DNA of 64,000 nucleotides from an uncultured Acidobacteriaceae bacterium (GTDB lineage Bacteria; Acidobacteriota; Terriglobia; Terriglobales; Acidobacteriaceae). The first letter of the stretch is position 1, and each line of letters begins with the position of its first letter. The notes under the pieces were generated by a model. That model had not been told where the DNA came from and did not search any database. It saw only the letters and a program-made list of their open reading frames with translations. The position numbers and the translations under genes are program-made. The stretch spans positions 23,719 to 87,718 of the forward strand of contig CALFMO010000040.1 in assembly GCA_937879855.1 (NCBI GenBank), in the 5' to 3' direction. Shown piece after piece: positions 24,712-35,300 of this stretch.

Positions 24712-26058
24712 TTACGAACCGCCAAAGATGTTCGTGTTCAGGAATTGGTTGCGGAATTTGCCATTCTGATCGTACCTCTCGCTCAAACGGATGAAGTCGG
24801 GCAATTTCGCGTAAATAGATTTCAGTTTCGCCGGAGATGTTGTAAACAATTTTCCCCAATGTGGCCGGGCGTGGAATGGAGCTAGTTCTTTTTCGATGAC
24901 GGGCAGTAATTTGCTGACCGCCGGCCAGTCCTGTTTCCAGGTAAAGTGAATGGTCACACAGGGTTGCTGGTAACAAGGACTCAACCATAGGTCGTCGGCC
25001 GCAATGGCTCGGATTTCCGTGATCATCAAATGCGGACTGACCTGGTCGTGCAGGCGTTCCACAGCGAGGATTGCTTCCACGGCGTGCTGGCGGGGGACGA
25101 AGTACTCCGACTGCAACTCTTTGCCCGCGCTCGGCGTAAAACCCATGCGGAAATGCGGCAGGCGTTCGTACCAGGGCCCGGGAACGCCCATCTGCTCGGT
25201 GCAATTCTCGGCGGAAAGGGCGGCAATGGGATGCAGGTTCCTGGTTGCCAGTTTGCCGCCGAAGAATTCTGGGGTCGCCTGAAACGCCTGCCCTTTCTCT
25301 TCCCGACTCTTGATCCAGACTTCGTTAATGCGCTGATTTTGCCAGTCGGTAAAGAGGCTGACGCTGTAGGCGCTGGCCTCGATGGCGTCGAAATGGTCCT
25401 TTACCGCAGAAAGCGGTACGTTTTCGTAGACATATTGTCGCATCGTGTAAGTTGGCTGAATATCGAGCGTGACCTTGGTGATTACGCCGATCGCACCCAA
25501 CCCCACAACGGCGCCGCGAAAGGTTTCGCCGTCTTTCTGACGCGATAGCCTAACCACATCGCCCTTCGCCGTGACGATTTCAAGGGCTGAAACGGCAGTG
25601 GAAAGATTTCCATTTTTTTCACCGGAGCCGTGGGTTGCGGTGCTGCATGCCCCGGCAACAGAAATATGGGGCAGCGAAGCCAGGTTGTGTAAGGCGAAAC
25701 CCTTGCCATCCAGGTATGGGCACAGTTGACCGTAGGTCATGCCTGCGTTGAGAGTCACAGTGCGCGCGTCCGGATCTAACGAAACCACCTCGTCCATGGG
25801 TTTCAACGACAGGAAATCGTCAGTACTATCGGCGATGTTGTTGAAGCAGTGGCGTGAGCCCAATACTTTTAATTTGCTCTGGTTTTTAACGTAATTTTGC
25901 ACTTCCGCGAGCGAATGGGCGGAGTAAAGGCGATCGGTGCTGTAGGTGATATTGCCGGCCCAATTCTTCAGTTTTTCGCTTGCCCAGGTCAGCAGCGGCG
26001 AGAACACGGGACTGGCAAGCAACGCCGCGAAAAGTTTCATAAACGTTCTCTTGTTCAT
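24712..26058 (-). CDS. FAD-linked oxidase, alditol/sugar-lactone oxidase type
   Basis: This 448-residue protein has a PCMH-type FAD-binding domain (about 25-200). LKVLGSRHCFN contains the His that is covalently bound to FAD in alditol oxidase, and ISVAGACSTATHGSGEKNG is the characteristic glycine-rich turn. The C-terminal half is an ALO domain, with SERYDQNGKFRNQFLNTNIF near the end. Relatives include alditol oxidase (AldO), xylitol oxidase and L-gulono-1,4-lactone oxidase, which transfer electrons from a polyol or lactone to oxygen. The N-terminus (MNKRTFMKLFAALLASPVF) is a hydrophobic export or anchor signal. The ATG at 26058 has GGGGAT upstream; a TTG 12 nt earlier is less likely. An aldo/keto reductase gene is divergent, suggesting sugar or polyol redox metabolism (inference). 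Confidence 0.85.
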   Translation of the reverse strand: MNKRTFMKLFAALLASPVFSPLLTWASEKLKNWAGNITYSTDRLYSAHSLAEVQNYVKNQSKLKVLGSRHCFNNIADSTDDFLSLKPMDEVVSLDPDARTVTLNAGMTYGQLCPYLDGKGFALHNLASLPHISVAGACSTATHGSGEKNGNLSTAVSALEIVTAKGDVVRLSRQKDGETFRGAVVGLGAIGVITKVTLDIQPTYTMRQYVYENVPLSAVKDHFDAIEASAYSVSLFTDWQNQRINEVWIKSREEKGQAFQATPEFFGGKLATRNLHPIAALSAENCTEQMGVPGPWYERLPHFRMGFTPSAGKELQSEYFVPRQHAVEAILAVERLHDQVSPHLMITEIRAIAADDLWLSPCYQQPCVTIHFTWKQDWPAVSKLLPVIEKELAPFHARPHWGKLFTTSPAKLKSIYAKLPDFIRLSERYDQNGKFRNQFLNTNIFGGS

Positions 26059-26221
26059 AGCGATCCCCAAAGGAAGTTCGAGCCGGACAAGAGCTTCACC
26101 GGCTTCGCGAACGCGGCAATTCTACACTTTTCTTTCGGAAGCCGAAGACCGGAGAACTGTACTGAAGGCATAATTGGACAGATGATTCAGAGCATAGAAT
26201 TTTGAATGAAGGAGAAGACAC

Positions 26222-27265
26222 GTGGACTACAGGCAGCTTGGAAATTCAGGATTAAAGGTGTCTGCACTCAGTTTTGGTACCGCTACCTTCGGCGGTGGGA
26301 CCGAATTCTTTCGCGCATGGGGTCAGACGCAAGTGGAAGAAGCCAAGCGGATGATCGGCACCTGCACGGACGCAGGAGTCAATCTATTCGACACCGCTGA
26401 TGTTTATTCCAATGGTCTTTCGGAAGAAATTCTTGGCAAGGCCGTGGCGGGGAAGAGGCACAGTTTGCTGATCTCTACGAAAACAACGTTTCGGCTCGGA
26501 GATGGTCCCAACGACGTGGGCTCGTCCCGCTATCACATCGTGCGCGCGTGCGAAGCCAGCCTCCGGCGTCTGAATACGGATTACATCGACATTTATCACA
26601 TGCATGGATTTGATGGGATGACTCCGGTAGAGGAAACTCTCGAAACGCTTGACACTCTAGTGCGCAGCGGGAAGGTGCGCTACATCGCCTGCTCCAATTT
26701 TTCCGGTTGGCATCTCATGAAGTCGCTTGCAACTTCGGAAAAATACGGCTGGGCGCGTTATGTCGGGCACCAAGTCTACTACTCGCTGCTGGGGCGGGAG
26801 TACGAGTGGGAACTCCTGCCGCTCGGAGTCGACCAGAAAGTCGGCGCGCTGGTGTGGAGTCCTTTGGGATGGGGGCGTCTTACGGGCAAGATTCGAAGAG
26901 GGCATCCCAAGCCGGCGGTCAGCCGTCTCGAAGCCACAGCGGAAAACGGCCCTCCGGTGCCGATCGAGCACGTTTATAAAGTGGTAGATGCAATCGACGC
27001 GATTGCGAAGCACACGGGAAAGAGTGTTTCGGAAATCGCGTTGAACTGGGTCTTGCACCGGCCGACAGTCTCGAGCGTAATCCTCGGGGCGCGGACCGAA
27101 GAGCAATTACGCCAGAACCTGGGCGCTGCGAATTGGAAGTTGACGCCTGAGCAAATGGCGGCGCTCGATGCCGCGAGCGAAACCACGCCGGTATATCCCT
27201 ACTGGCACCAGCACCAATTCGCGGAGCGGATACCGCTTCCGGTCGGCGAAACGCTAGCAGCCTAG
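26222..27265 (+). CDS. aldo/keto reductase
   Basis: This 347-residue NADPH-dependent oxidoreductase has a TIM-barrel fold. The catalytic tetrad is visible: Asp and Tyr in NLFDTADVYSNGLSEE, Lys in LLISTKTTF, and His in YIDIYHMHGFD. The cofactor-binding stretch near the end is SSVILGARTEEQLRQNLGA. It starts with GTG at 26222, with GAAGGAGA upstream. Substrate cannot be assigned; AKR11/12-type enzymes reduce aldehydes or sugars. It is divergent from the alditol-oxidase-like gene and convergent with the RND efflux operon, with a shared terminator hairpin between. Confidence 0.93.
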   Translation: MDYRQLGNSGLKVSALSFGTATFGGGTEFFRAWGQTQVEEAKRMIGTCTDAGVNLFDTADVYSNGLSEEILGKAVAGKRHSLLISTKTTFRLGDGPNDVGSSRYHIVRACEASLRRLNTDYIDIYHMHGFDGMTPVEETLETLDTLVRSGKVRYIACSNFSGWHLMKSLATSEKYGWARYVGHQVYYSLLGREYEWELLPLGVDQKVGALVWSPLGWGRLTGKIRRGHPKPAVSRLEATAENGPPVPIEHVYKVVDAIDAIAKHTGKSVSEIALNWVLHRPTVSSVILGARTEEQLRQNLGAANWKLTPEQMAALDAASETTPVYPYWHQHQFAERIPLPVGETLAA

Positions 27266-27302
27266 GTAGTCCAATCGCACGCGAGGAAACTCGCACGGAA
27301 TT

Positions 27303-27337
27303 AATCGGCGCCCGCCCTGTGAAGGCGAGCGCCGATT
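27303..27337. terminator. bidirectional terminator hairpin between aldo/keto reductase and RND operon
   Basis: AATCGGCGC at 27303-27311 pairs perfectly with GCGCCGATT at 27329-27337. Inside it CGCC (27313-27316) pairs with GGCG (27324-27327) around a 7-nt loop, with one mismatch. Flanking AATTAA and TTTCT make it usable on either strand. It sits between the convergent stop codons. Confidence 0.75.
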
Positions 27338-27353
27338 TCTAGATGCAGACTGG

Positions 27354-30300
27354 TTATGCGACAGCTTCTTCCGGTTCTGGCAAGACGGCTTCCGTCTCAG
27401 TCCTCGACTCCGTAGACGGCACGCGTGTTTTCGCCACCAGCATGTAGATGGACGGGACCACGAACAGCGTGAAGGCCGTGCCGATGATCATGCCGCTGAC
27501 CAGCATGATGCCGATGCTGTTTCGCGCTCCAGCCCCAGGCCCCTTGGCCAGTACGAGAGGGAAGTGGCCAATCACAGTCGCGGCCGTGGTCATCAGGATC
27601 GGTCGCAACCGTGTGCCCGCCGCCTCAATAATCGCGGCGAGCTTGGCAGCACCTCGCTCCTGCAACTCGTTCGCAAACTCCACGATCAGGATGCCGTTTT
27701 TCGATACCAGACCGACGAGCGTGATCAATCCGACCTGGCTATAAATGTTGAGCGTTGTCAGGCCCATGAACGAGAACAGCAGCGCGCCCGATATTGCCAG
27801 CGGGACGGACCCAGCCAGAATGATGAATGGATCGCGGAAGCTCTCGAACTGCGCCGCCAGCACGAGATAGATCAGGATTCCCGAGAGCAGGAAGGTGCCG
27901 AGAAACTTGCTGCCCTCGACCCGGAGCTGCCGCGATTCTCCCGCATAGTCAACCGTGAAACCTTGCGGCAGGATAGCTTTGGCTTCGTCTTCGAGCAGCC
28001 GCAACGCTTTGTCCAGGGGCACTCCCGGCGGAATCACGCCCTGAATGCGCACCGCGTTGAGCTGCTGAAACTTCTTCAGATCGCGTGGCTCGGTCGTGGT
28101 GCGCAGGCTGGCGAAGGTAGACAGCGGCACAAGTTTGTTCTGCGATCCGGTGATGTATATCTGCGAGAGTTGTTCCGGAGTCAATCGCTCTGCGCGCTTG
28201 ACCTGCGGAATCACTTTGTAACTCCGGCCCTGGATGCTGAAGCGGTTGACATAGTTGCCGCCCAGCAGGGTGGAAAGATCTGCGCCGGCCTGACTGAGAT
28301 CAACCCCTTGCGAGCGGAGCTTATCGCGGTCGAATACCACCTCAGCCTGAGGCTGGTCGAACTTCAGGTCGGAGTCGGCATAGATGAACAGCCCACTGGC
28401 AAAGGCTTTGCCGACAAGCTGCTTGGCGAATTCGACAAGCTGCTGTGGCTCAGCGGGCGAGGCGATCACGAAATCCACCGGAAAATTTCCGCCGCCGGGG
28501 AGGGCCGGGGGAGTGAGTGGAATCACACGAATGCCCGCAATCTTCGACAGCGGCCCGGTGGATTCGAGCAGAAGTTGCTGCGCGGTCTTTTTCCGCTCGC
28601 TCCACGGTTTCGTCACCATACCGCCGAAACCGCCCGTTGGAGACGTGATTTGGAAAATGCTCTCGCTCTCTGGAAACGAGTGATAGACGTCGTACACTTG
28701 CTTCGTGTACAGGTTCGTCTGATCGATGGTCGAGTTGGGCGATGCCTGGATCACTCCAAACACCACTCCCTGGTCTTCAGCAGGCGCCAGTTCCCGCTGC
28801 GAGAACATGTAGAACGGAACCACCAGCAGAACGACGATTGCCCACAGCGTGAGAATAACCGGACGGTATTGCAGTGTGCCGGCGAGTTGCCGCGAGTACC
28901 ATTGGCGCACGCTCTCGAAGCGACGATTCACAATGCCAGCGAAGCCGCGCTCAGTCGCTCCTGCGCGCAGCAACTTCGATCCCATCATCGGTGACAGTGT
29001 CAGCGCAACGATTCCCGAAACGATGACGGCGCCCGCAAGAGTGAATGCAAACTCGCGGAACAGCGCGCCCGTCAGGCCGCCTTGAATTCCGATCGGCGCA
29101 TACACGGCGGCGAGCGTGATGGTCATCGAGATAATCGGGCCCACCAACTCACGAGCCGCGTCGATTGCCGCGCGAAATGGAGTGCTGCCCATATGAATGT
29201 GCCGCTCGACGTTCTCGACCATGACGATCGCGTCATCGACGACGAGTCCGACCGAGAGCACAATGGCGAGCAGCGTCAGCAGGTTGATCGTGAAGCCCGC
29301 CACCAGCATGATGAAGACAGCGCCGATGAGCGAGATTGGAATCGCCACCACTGGGATTAGCACCGAGCGGAACGATCCCAGGAAAAGAAAGATCACCACG
29401 ATCACGATGAGCAGAGTTTCAGTAAGAGTGCTGAGCACCTCGTTGATCGCGTCCTGGATGTAGGCAGTCGAGTCATACGGGATTCCGACTTTCATCCCCG
29501 CGGGTAGCTGGGCCTGAATGCCAGGGATGGCGGCCCGCACTTCCTTGATCACTTCCAGAGAATTGGCAGTCGGGAGCACCCAGACGCCCATGAAGGTTGC
29601 GCCCTCGCCATTGAACCGGACTTCCGAGTCGTAGTCCTGAGCGCCGAGTTGGACGTCGGCGATTTCTCCCAAACGAACCACGACGCCGTTGTCTTGCTTC
29701 ACGACGAGTTGGCGGAACTCGTCTGCGGTAGTCAGGTTTGTGTTGGCGACCAGGTTCACCGAAACCATCGAGCCCTTGGTGCTTCCGAGAGCTGAGAGGT
29801 AATTGTTTTTCGCCAATGCGTCGTGAACTGTAGCAGGCGAAATACCCAGTGCCGCCATCTTGTCGGGCTTCAGCCAAATCCGCATCGCGAAGGTACGATC
29901 GCCGAGGATGTCGGCGCGTTGCACTCCGCTGATTGCACTCAGCTTTGGTTGCACGACCCGCGTCAGATAATCGGTAATCTGGTTCTGATCGAGATCGTTG
30001 GAGGAGAAGCCGAGGTACATCGCCGCAAACTGATTGTCCGCCGTTTCCAGATCGATGATGGGCGCCTGGGCATCAGGCGGCAGATCATTCCGCACCTGGG
30101 CTACCTTGGCCTGAATTTGCGTGAGCGCGGCGTTGGTATCATAGTTCAGCTTCAGGTGCACGGTGATCGTGCTGAGTCCCTGAGCGCTCGACGATTCCAT
30201 GTAGTCGATACCATCCGCACTGGCAATCACGCGCTCCAGCGGCGTGGTGATAAAACCACGAACCAGATCGGCGTTGGCGCCAACGTAGGTCGTCGAGACT

Positions 30301-30437
30301 TGCACGACCGCGATGTCGCTGCGCGGATACTGCCGCACGCTTAGTGAGCGGATCGCCTGCAAACCAGCGATCAAGATCACCAGGTTGACGACGATCGCGA
30401 GGACCGGCCTTTTGATAAACAGGTCAGTGAATTTCAT
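27354..30437 (-). CDS. RND multidrug efflux permease (HAE1 type)
   Basis: This 1027-residue inner-membrane pump of the AcrB/MexB/MdtB class has an N-terminal TM1 (FIKRPVLAIVVNLVILIAGL), two large periplasmic loops and twelve expected membrane helices. The proton-relay acidic pair is in LSVGLVVDDAIVMVENVERH. A tandem-duplicated architecture is seen again at GILIYLVLAAQFESFRDPF and LVGLVSKNGILIVEFANELQ. It exports lipophilic or amphiphilic compounds using proton influx. The start ATG directly follows the stop of the adaptor gene (TAA then ATG), so the two are translated together. No TolC-like outer-membrane factor is encoded in the window, so a shared one must be elsewhere. Substrates cannot be predicted. 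Confidence 0.95.
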   Translation of the reverse strand: MKFTDLFIKRPVLAIVVNLVILIAGLQAIRSLSVRQYPRSDIAVVQVSTTYVGANADLVRGFITTPLERVIASADGIDYMESSSAQGLSTITVHLKLNYDTNAALTQIQAKVAQVRNDLPPDAQAPIIDLETADNQFAAMYLGFSSNDLDQNQITDYLTRVVQPKLSAISGVQRADILGDRTFAMRIWLKPDKMAALGISPATVHDALAKNNYLSALGSTKGSMVSVNLVANTNLTTADEFRQLVVKQDNGVVVRLGEIADVQLGAQDYDSEVRFNGEGATFMGVWVLPTANSLEVIKEVRAAIPGIQAQLPAGMKVGIPYDSTAYIQDAINEVLSTLTETLLIVIVVIFLFLGSFRSVLIPVVAIPISLIGAVFIMLVAGFTINLLTLLAIVLSVGLVVDDAIVMVENVERHIHMGSTPFRAAIDAARELVGPIISMTITLAAVYAPIGIQGGLTGALFREFAFTLAGAVIVSGIVALTLSPMMGSKLLRAGATERGFAGIVNRRFESVRQWYSRQLAGTLQYRPVILTLWAIVVLLVVPFYMFSQRELAPAEDQGVVFGVIQASPNSTIDQTNLYTKQVYDVYHSFPESESIFQITSPTGGFGGMVTKPWSERKKTAQQLLLESTGPLSKIAGIRVIPLTPPALPGGGNFPVDFVIASPAEPQQLVEFAKQLVGKAFASGLFIYADSDLKFDQPQAEVVFDRDKLRSQGVDLSQAGADLSTLLGGNYVNRFSIQGRSYKVIPQVKRAERLTPEQLSQIYITGSQNKLVPLSTFASLRTTTEPRDLKKFQQLNAVRIQGVIPPGVPLDKALRLLEDEAKAILPQGFTVDYAGESRQLRVEGSKFLGTFLLSGILIYLVLAAQFESFRDPFIILAGSVPLAISGALLFSFMGLTTLNIYSQVGLITLVGLVSKNGILIVEFANELQERGAAKLAAIIEAAGTRLRPILMTTAATVIGHFPLVLAKGPGAGARNSIGIMLVSGMIIGTAFTLFVVPSIYMLVAKTRVPSTESRTETEAVLPEPEEAVA

Positions 30438-31565
30438 TTAGCTGTCCTCAGGTTTCGGAGCCGGATTATTTCCGGGCTGGACTTTGTTGTTGACCTGGAC
30501 CGCGGCGCCATTGCGCAGCTTGAATACGCCCGAGCTGACGACTTCGTCTCCAGGGTTCACACCCGAGATCACAGCGACCTGGTCGCCGCGTGAGCCTTCG
30601 ACTTTGACGAACTGTTGGCGCACGCCGCGGTAGGTGTTGCCTTTCGGGTCCTTGAGGTCGGTGATGACGAAGACCGAATCGCCGTAAGGCGCATAGCTGA
30701 TCGCAGACGCCGGCAGCGCAATCACCGAGCGGCTTGCACCCAAGCCCACATCTACTTGTACGAACATGCCGGGGCGCAACTTCCCTTCAGGATTGGGAAG
30801 GGTCGCCTGCACTTGAATGTTCCGCGTCGTCTCGTCAATCACCGAGTCAAGAGCCGTGACTTTTCCGCTGAAAACATGGCCGGCAAAATCTTCGGAAGTA
30901 ACATGTAGGTTGCCGCCAACTCGCACCTGCCGGGCCGACTGTTGCGGTACTCCGAAATCCACGTATATCGGATTCAGTGACTGCAGCGGAACTACAGCGC
31001 TGCCCGCGGAAAGATACTGGCCCAGATTGACCTTGCGAATCCCGAGTACGCCGGTGAACGGCGCTCGGATCGTCTTGCGTTCGATGGTCGCGCGAATCTC
31101 AGCCACGTTTGCTTCGGTCGCTTTTTGCTGGGCTGTTGCCTGGTCGTATTCACTCCGCGAAATGACGCCCGCGTTGACCAATTGCTGTTCGCGGGCAAAG
31201 TTCACACGCGCGAGTTCGCTTTGCGCCTCAAGGGAAGCCAGTTGGGCACGCTCTTGCTTGGTATCGAGGACCACAAGCACGTCGCCGGCGTGCACTGACT
31301 GCCCCGACTCGAACAGGATGCGCTCGACGACGCCGGGAAGGTCGGCACTCACCGTGACGCCGTGGACCGCCTCGACAGTACCAATAACGCCCATGGTGGC
31401 CGGCCATTGCTCGCGCTGCGCCACAATGCTGGTGACGGCTTCCGGCGGAGGCTGAAACGAAGCTCCGACTTTTATGGCTGTCTCAACCTGTTTGAACTTC
31501 ATGAAACCCAGGGCGGTGATGACTACCAGCACCACACCCAACATCAGGATCATTCTTTTCGCCAT
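30438..31565 (-). CDS. RND efflux periplasmic adaptor (membrane fusion protein)
   Basis: This 375-residue protein from the ATG at 31565 has AAGGGAGA upstream; a longer frame to 31589 is less likely. The N-terminal hydrophobic anchor (MILMLGVVLVVITALGFMKF) is followed by a barrel-sandwich/lipoyl-like half (GVTVSADLPGVVERILFESG), a coiled-coil hairpin (EREQ/ARVNFAREQQL region), the second lipoyl half (TIRAPFTGVLGIRKVNLGQY) and beta-barrel/proximal domains. It bridges the RND permease to an outer-membrane channel. No regulator gene is adjacent; the next 800 nt upstream hold no gene. Confidence 0.93.
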   Translation of the reverse strand: MAKRMILMLGVVLVVITALGFMKFKQVETAIKVGASFQPPPEAVTSIVAQREQWPATMGVIGTVEAVHGVTVSADLPGVVERILFESGQSVHAGDVLVVLDTKQERAQLASLEAQSELARVNFAREQQLVNAGVISRSEYDQATAQQKATEANVAEIRATIERKTIRAPFTGVLGIRKVNLGQYLSAGSAVVPLQSLNPIYVDFGVPQQSARQVRVGGNLHVTSEDFAGHVFSGKVTALDSVIDETTRNIQVQATLPNPEGKLRPGMFVQVDVGLGASRSVIALPASAISYAPYGDSVFVITDLKDPKGNTYRGVRQQFVKVEGSRGDQVAVISGVNPGDEVVSSGVFKLRNGAAVQVNNKVQPGNNPAPKPEDS

Positions 31566-32369
31566 AGCTTCTCCCTTACGCCCGGACACCGTGAGTAGAC
31601 AAGGCTGCGTTGTCGGCGTCGCACTGGGCAGCGCCGCATATTGACCAGCAATGAGTGTCAGACTCTTAACCGCGACCCCACATCGCGTTGTTAATAGTCG
31701 TCAAGAGGTTTGAGTTTCGCGACAAATCGAACCTGTCGCGCCCTTCATCTACAGCGTGGAATCCAGAGAGAACGCCTGCTTCCACATTCCAATCTGTTGT
31801 CCAAATTGGATTCAGTCTTCTGTGGAAGGATTCTAGAAATTCGGCACACGGGGCGCGCCTTTCGTGATCCTTTATTGCTTGTCCTTCCATTCATAAGACG
31901 AATGGCCGGCGCGAATATCGACAGCTGAGGCAAAAAAATTGTTGAACAGTCAATTAAGGCCAGGCGCAATCCTGGACAATATGTTGAATTGTTATGTTCT
32001 GAGGTCGGCTGAATCGTGTCTGCGGTCTCTGGCTTTCCAAAAATAGTTCGATAGCCTACCAAATATTGTAGGCATTAGTTCGGGATAGCAACGAAGTACT
32101 TGAAAAACAAGAGCTTCCATTATGGCGTGATAAATGCTTATTGAACGGCAAGTGCAAGTCCTATGTCTCCGACCGTGAGCGCGTGGGGCGCCATGGTTGA
32201 CTTCGCGCCGATCTGGCGGAGAATTCCCTGATTCAACGCCGTCACGCCAGTGACGCCGAGTTTGCATCGGAAGGAAATTCCTTTCGCATCAAGCAGCGGT
32301 GTTGAGCAGTATGTACTGATATTTCTCGATTTCACGTAGTCGACTGGAAATTCCAGTGGAGATTCCCAA
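31566..32369. other. long intergenic region between adaptor and TonB-dependent receptor
   Basis: About 800 nt without a supported gene separate two divergent transcription units. Short frames on both strands have no family features and unusual composition. The stretch around 31830-32110 is AT-richer than its surroundings. Promoters for the efflux operon and for the receptor must lie here, and the length would allow a small RNA or a complex regulatory region, but I could not recognise either. Confidence 0.6.
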
Positions 32370-35300
32370 ATGTCAAAAATGGCTGGCCGCTTTTTGTTAC
32401 CTATCGCGATCTTCCTATTCTGCGTGGAAGGTTCGGGATTTGCTCAATCCAACGCGAAGCTTCAGGGCACCGTAACGGACTCGACCGGTGCGGTCGTCGC
32501 GGGGGCGGACGTGGTGGTGCGCAACCAAGCCACGGGCACGGAGTACACCGCGAAGACCAATTCCGCAGGGACGTATGAGTTCCCCTCACTGCAGATTGGA
32601 ACCTATCAAGTGCAGGTACGGAATTCGGGGATGCGGACGGAAACGGTCACCGGACTGGTGCTGGACGTAGGCCAAACTGTGCGTCAGGACTTTCATCTGA
32701 TCGTGGGGCAGACCACCACCGAGGTGACAGTCTCGGGCGAGGCTCCTGTAATCGACAGCAGCACCATCGAAGTCGGACAGGTGATCGATCAGAAGACAAC
32801 GCAGGAAATCCCGCTGAACGGCCGCCACTTCGTGGACCTGAGCCTGTTAACGCCTGGCACCGTTACTCCACCGGCCAATGGCTTTCTCACGGCGCCACTT
32901 CGAGGGCAGGGTTCGTTCGCATTTAACACGGCCGGCCAGCGCGAAGACACCATCAACTTCATGATTAACGGGGTCAATCTGAACGATATCGTCCAGAACC
33001 AAATTACGTTCCAGCCTTCGATCAACACGGTGTCGGAATTCAAGGTCGATAACTCAACGTACAGCGCGCAATATGGCCGGAACTCAGGCTCCATTGTGAA
33101 TATCGCCACCCGTTCCGGGACCAACGAATTTCATGGCGAGCTTTTCGAATGGGTGCGCAATGAGAAACTGGACGCTAAGAATTATTTTGCTCTCACCAAA
33201 GCGCCATTCAAGCGGAATAACTTCGGCGCGGCGCTGGGTGGTCCGATCAAGAAGGATAAAGCGCATTTCTTCCTGAGCTATGAAGGACTGCGTCAGAGAC
33301 AGGGCCTTAACACCAAGAGCTTGGTATTGACGGCCGCACAGCAGGCGCAAGTCGCAGCCACTAGCGATGCGACGATCCAGCAACTGGCCGCATTCATTCC
33401 CGCCGCCAACGATTCGACCGGGAGCTTTTTCATCAGCTCTGCCACGGCGCCGGTGAACATTGACCAAGGTACGGCCGACATCGATGTTTCTTTGGGCAAC
33501 AACGATCGCGTGCACGGATATCTCGCTTTACAGGAGGATCTGCGGCAAGAGCCCACACTGCAGGGCAATACGCTTCCGGGATGGGGGGACACGAGGAAGT
33601 CGCGACGCCAGATCGGGACGGTGAATGAGGACCACGTGTTCTCGCCCACCTTGGCGAATACGATTCGGCTCGGCTACAACCGGATCCACATTACGTTTCA
33701 GCCCAACCGACTGCTGAATTCCGCGACGTACGGCATCAACAACGGAATCAATGCCCCGATCGGACTGGCGCAGATCGACGTAGGAAACTTTGCCCTGGAC
33801 TTCGGCGGTCCCGCCGGTTTCCCACAAGGACGGGGGGATACGACTGCTGTGCTCAGCGACACCTTGAACTACCTGCATGGGCGGCATTCGTGGGCGATCG
33901 GCGGCGAAGTCCGGCGCGCATACAACAACAATTTCTCACTGGACACAACGATCTTCAGGTTCGGCAGCACGGCGGCCTTTGTCAAAGACTCGGCAACTTC
34001 GTTCACTTATGTGGGCACGAGCGCGGATCGAATTCTCTATCCAGCGTATGGGGCGTTCGTCGAGGACAGTTTCAAGTGGCGGCCGAACCTCACACTCCAG
34101 CTCGGTTTGCGCTACGATTGGAATTCGGACCCGTCAGAGTCGAGCAACCGGTTCGTGGTCTTCAGCCCTGCGAGCTCGACTCTGAACCAGATCGGATCGC
34201 CGGGCTTCGGCCAGCCTTACCCGACCAGCAATAAGAACTTCCAGCCGCGTTTGGGTTTTGTTTGGGATCCACGCAACAACGGCAAGACAGTGATTCGGTC
34301 CGGCTATGCGATTCTCACGGACCAACCGGTGACCGGGATTGTCACCGGGCTTAATTCCAATCCTCCGTTCTCAACCCCGCTGACTTCAACCGCTACCGGT
34401 CTCTCGCTAACAAATGCGGCTACTTTGGCCGGACCTTCGGGACTGGCCCCCGCGACGATCAGCCCAAATTTCAAAGATCCATATGTGCAGTCATGGAACA
34501 TGAACGTCGAGCACGAGCTCACACCAACTCTGGGGTTGACGGTTGCATATGTCGGCTCCAAGGGGACGCACCTGCGCATTGCCCGCAATTTGAACCAGCT
34601 TGAATTAGTGGGGGGCAACCTGGTGCGGCCGTTTCCCGCTCTGGCAGCGTCCAGCCCGTTTCGTCCGGGGGCGAAGCTTGGGAACATCACGGAAGTAGAC
34701 AGCGTAGCGAACTCGACCTACAACGGGCTCTGGGTGACCGTCAACAAGCACCTTTCCCACGGACTCCAGGTTCTGGGTTCATACACTTTCTCCAAATCGA
34801 TCGACGACAACTCGCTCAACAGTCAGGCCGTCATTCTGCAGAATAGCCTGAACGTGAACAACAATCGCGGTCTGTCGGATTTCGACGTTCGTCACCGTTT
34901 CGTGGTCAGCGGATTCTACGAGCTGCCGTTTCACCACGACCGTCTGGTGGAAGGCTGGCAGGTGGGCCTGATTAACCAGATGCAAACGGGCAACCCGCTG
35001 AACGTGATCACCTCGGTGGCGGGTTTTACAGGAACAACCGGTTTGGGCGCCCTGCGGCCGGATGTCGTCGGTCCGGTATCGACCACCGGCCGGCCGGCGC
35101 AGTGGTTTTCGAACATCGCCAGCTTCCAGGTACCCTGTACATCGGCGGCGGTGCCGACGACCTGTCACTTCGGCGATCTGGGGCGAAATGCGGTCATGGG
35201 ACCGGGTTTTTTGAACACCGACTTTTCGGTCGTCAAGAACACCAAAATTACAGAACGGATCAATCTGCAATTCCGCGCGGAAATGTTCGACTTGCTCAAT

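Noticed and set aside
27564..28994. Long open frame (476 codons) on the plus strand
   Set aside because: It is antisense to the RND permease, whose domains are unambiguous, and its composition (many Arg, Gln, His) is that of a GC-rich shadow frame.
32138..32335. Small minus-strand frame of 65 codons in the long intergenic region
   Set aside because: It has no ribosome-binding site or family similarity that I can see, and could be chance.
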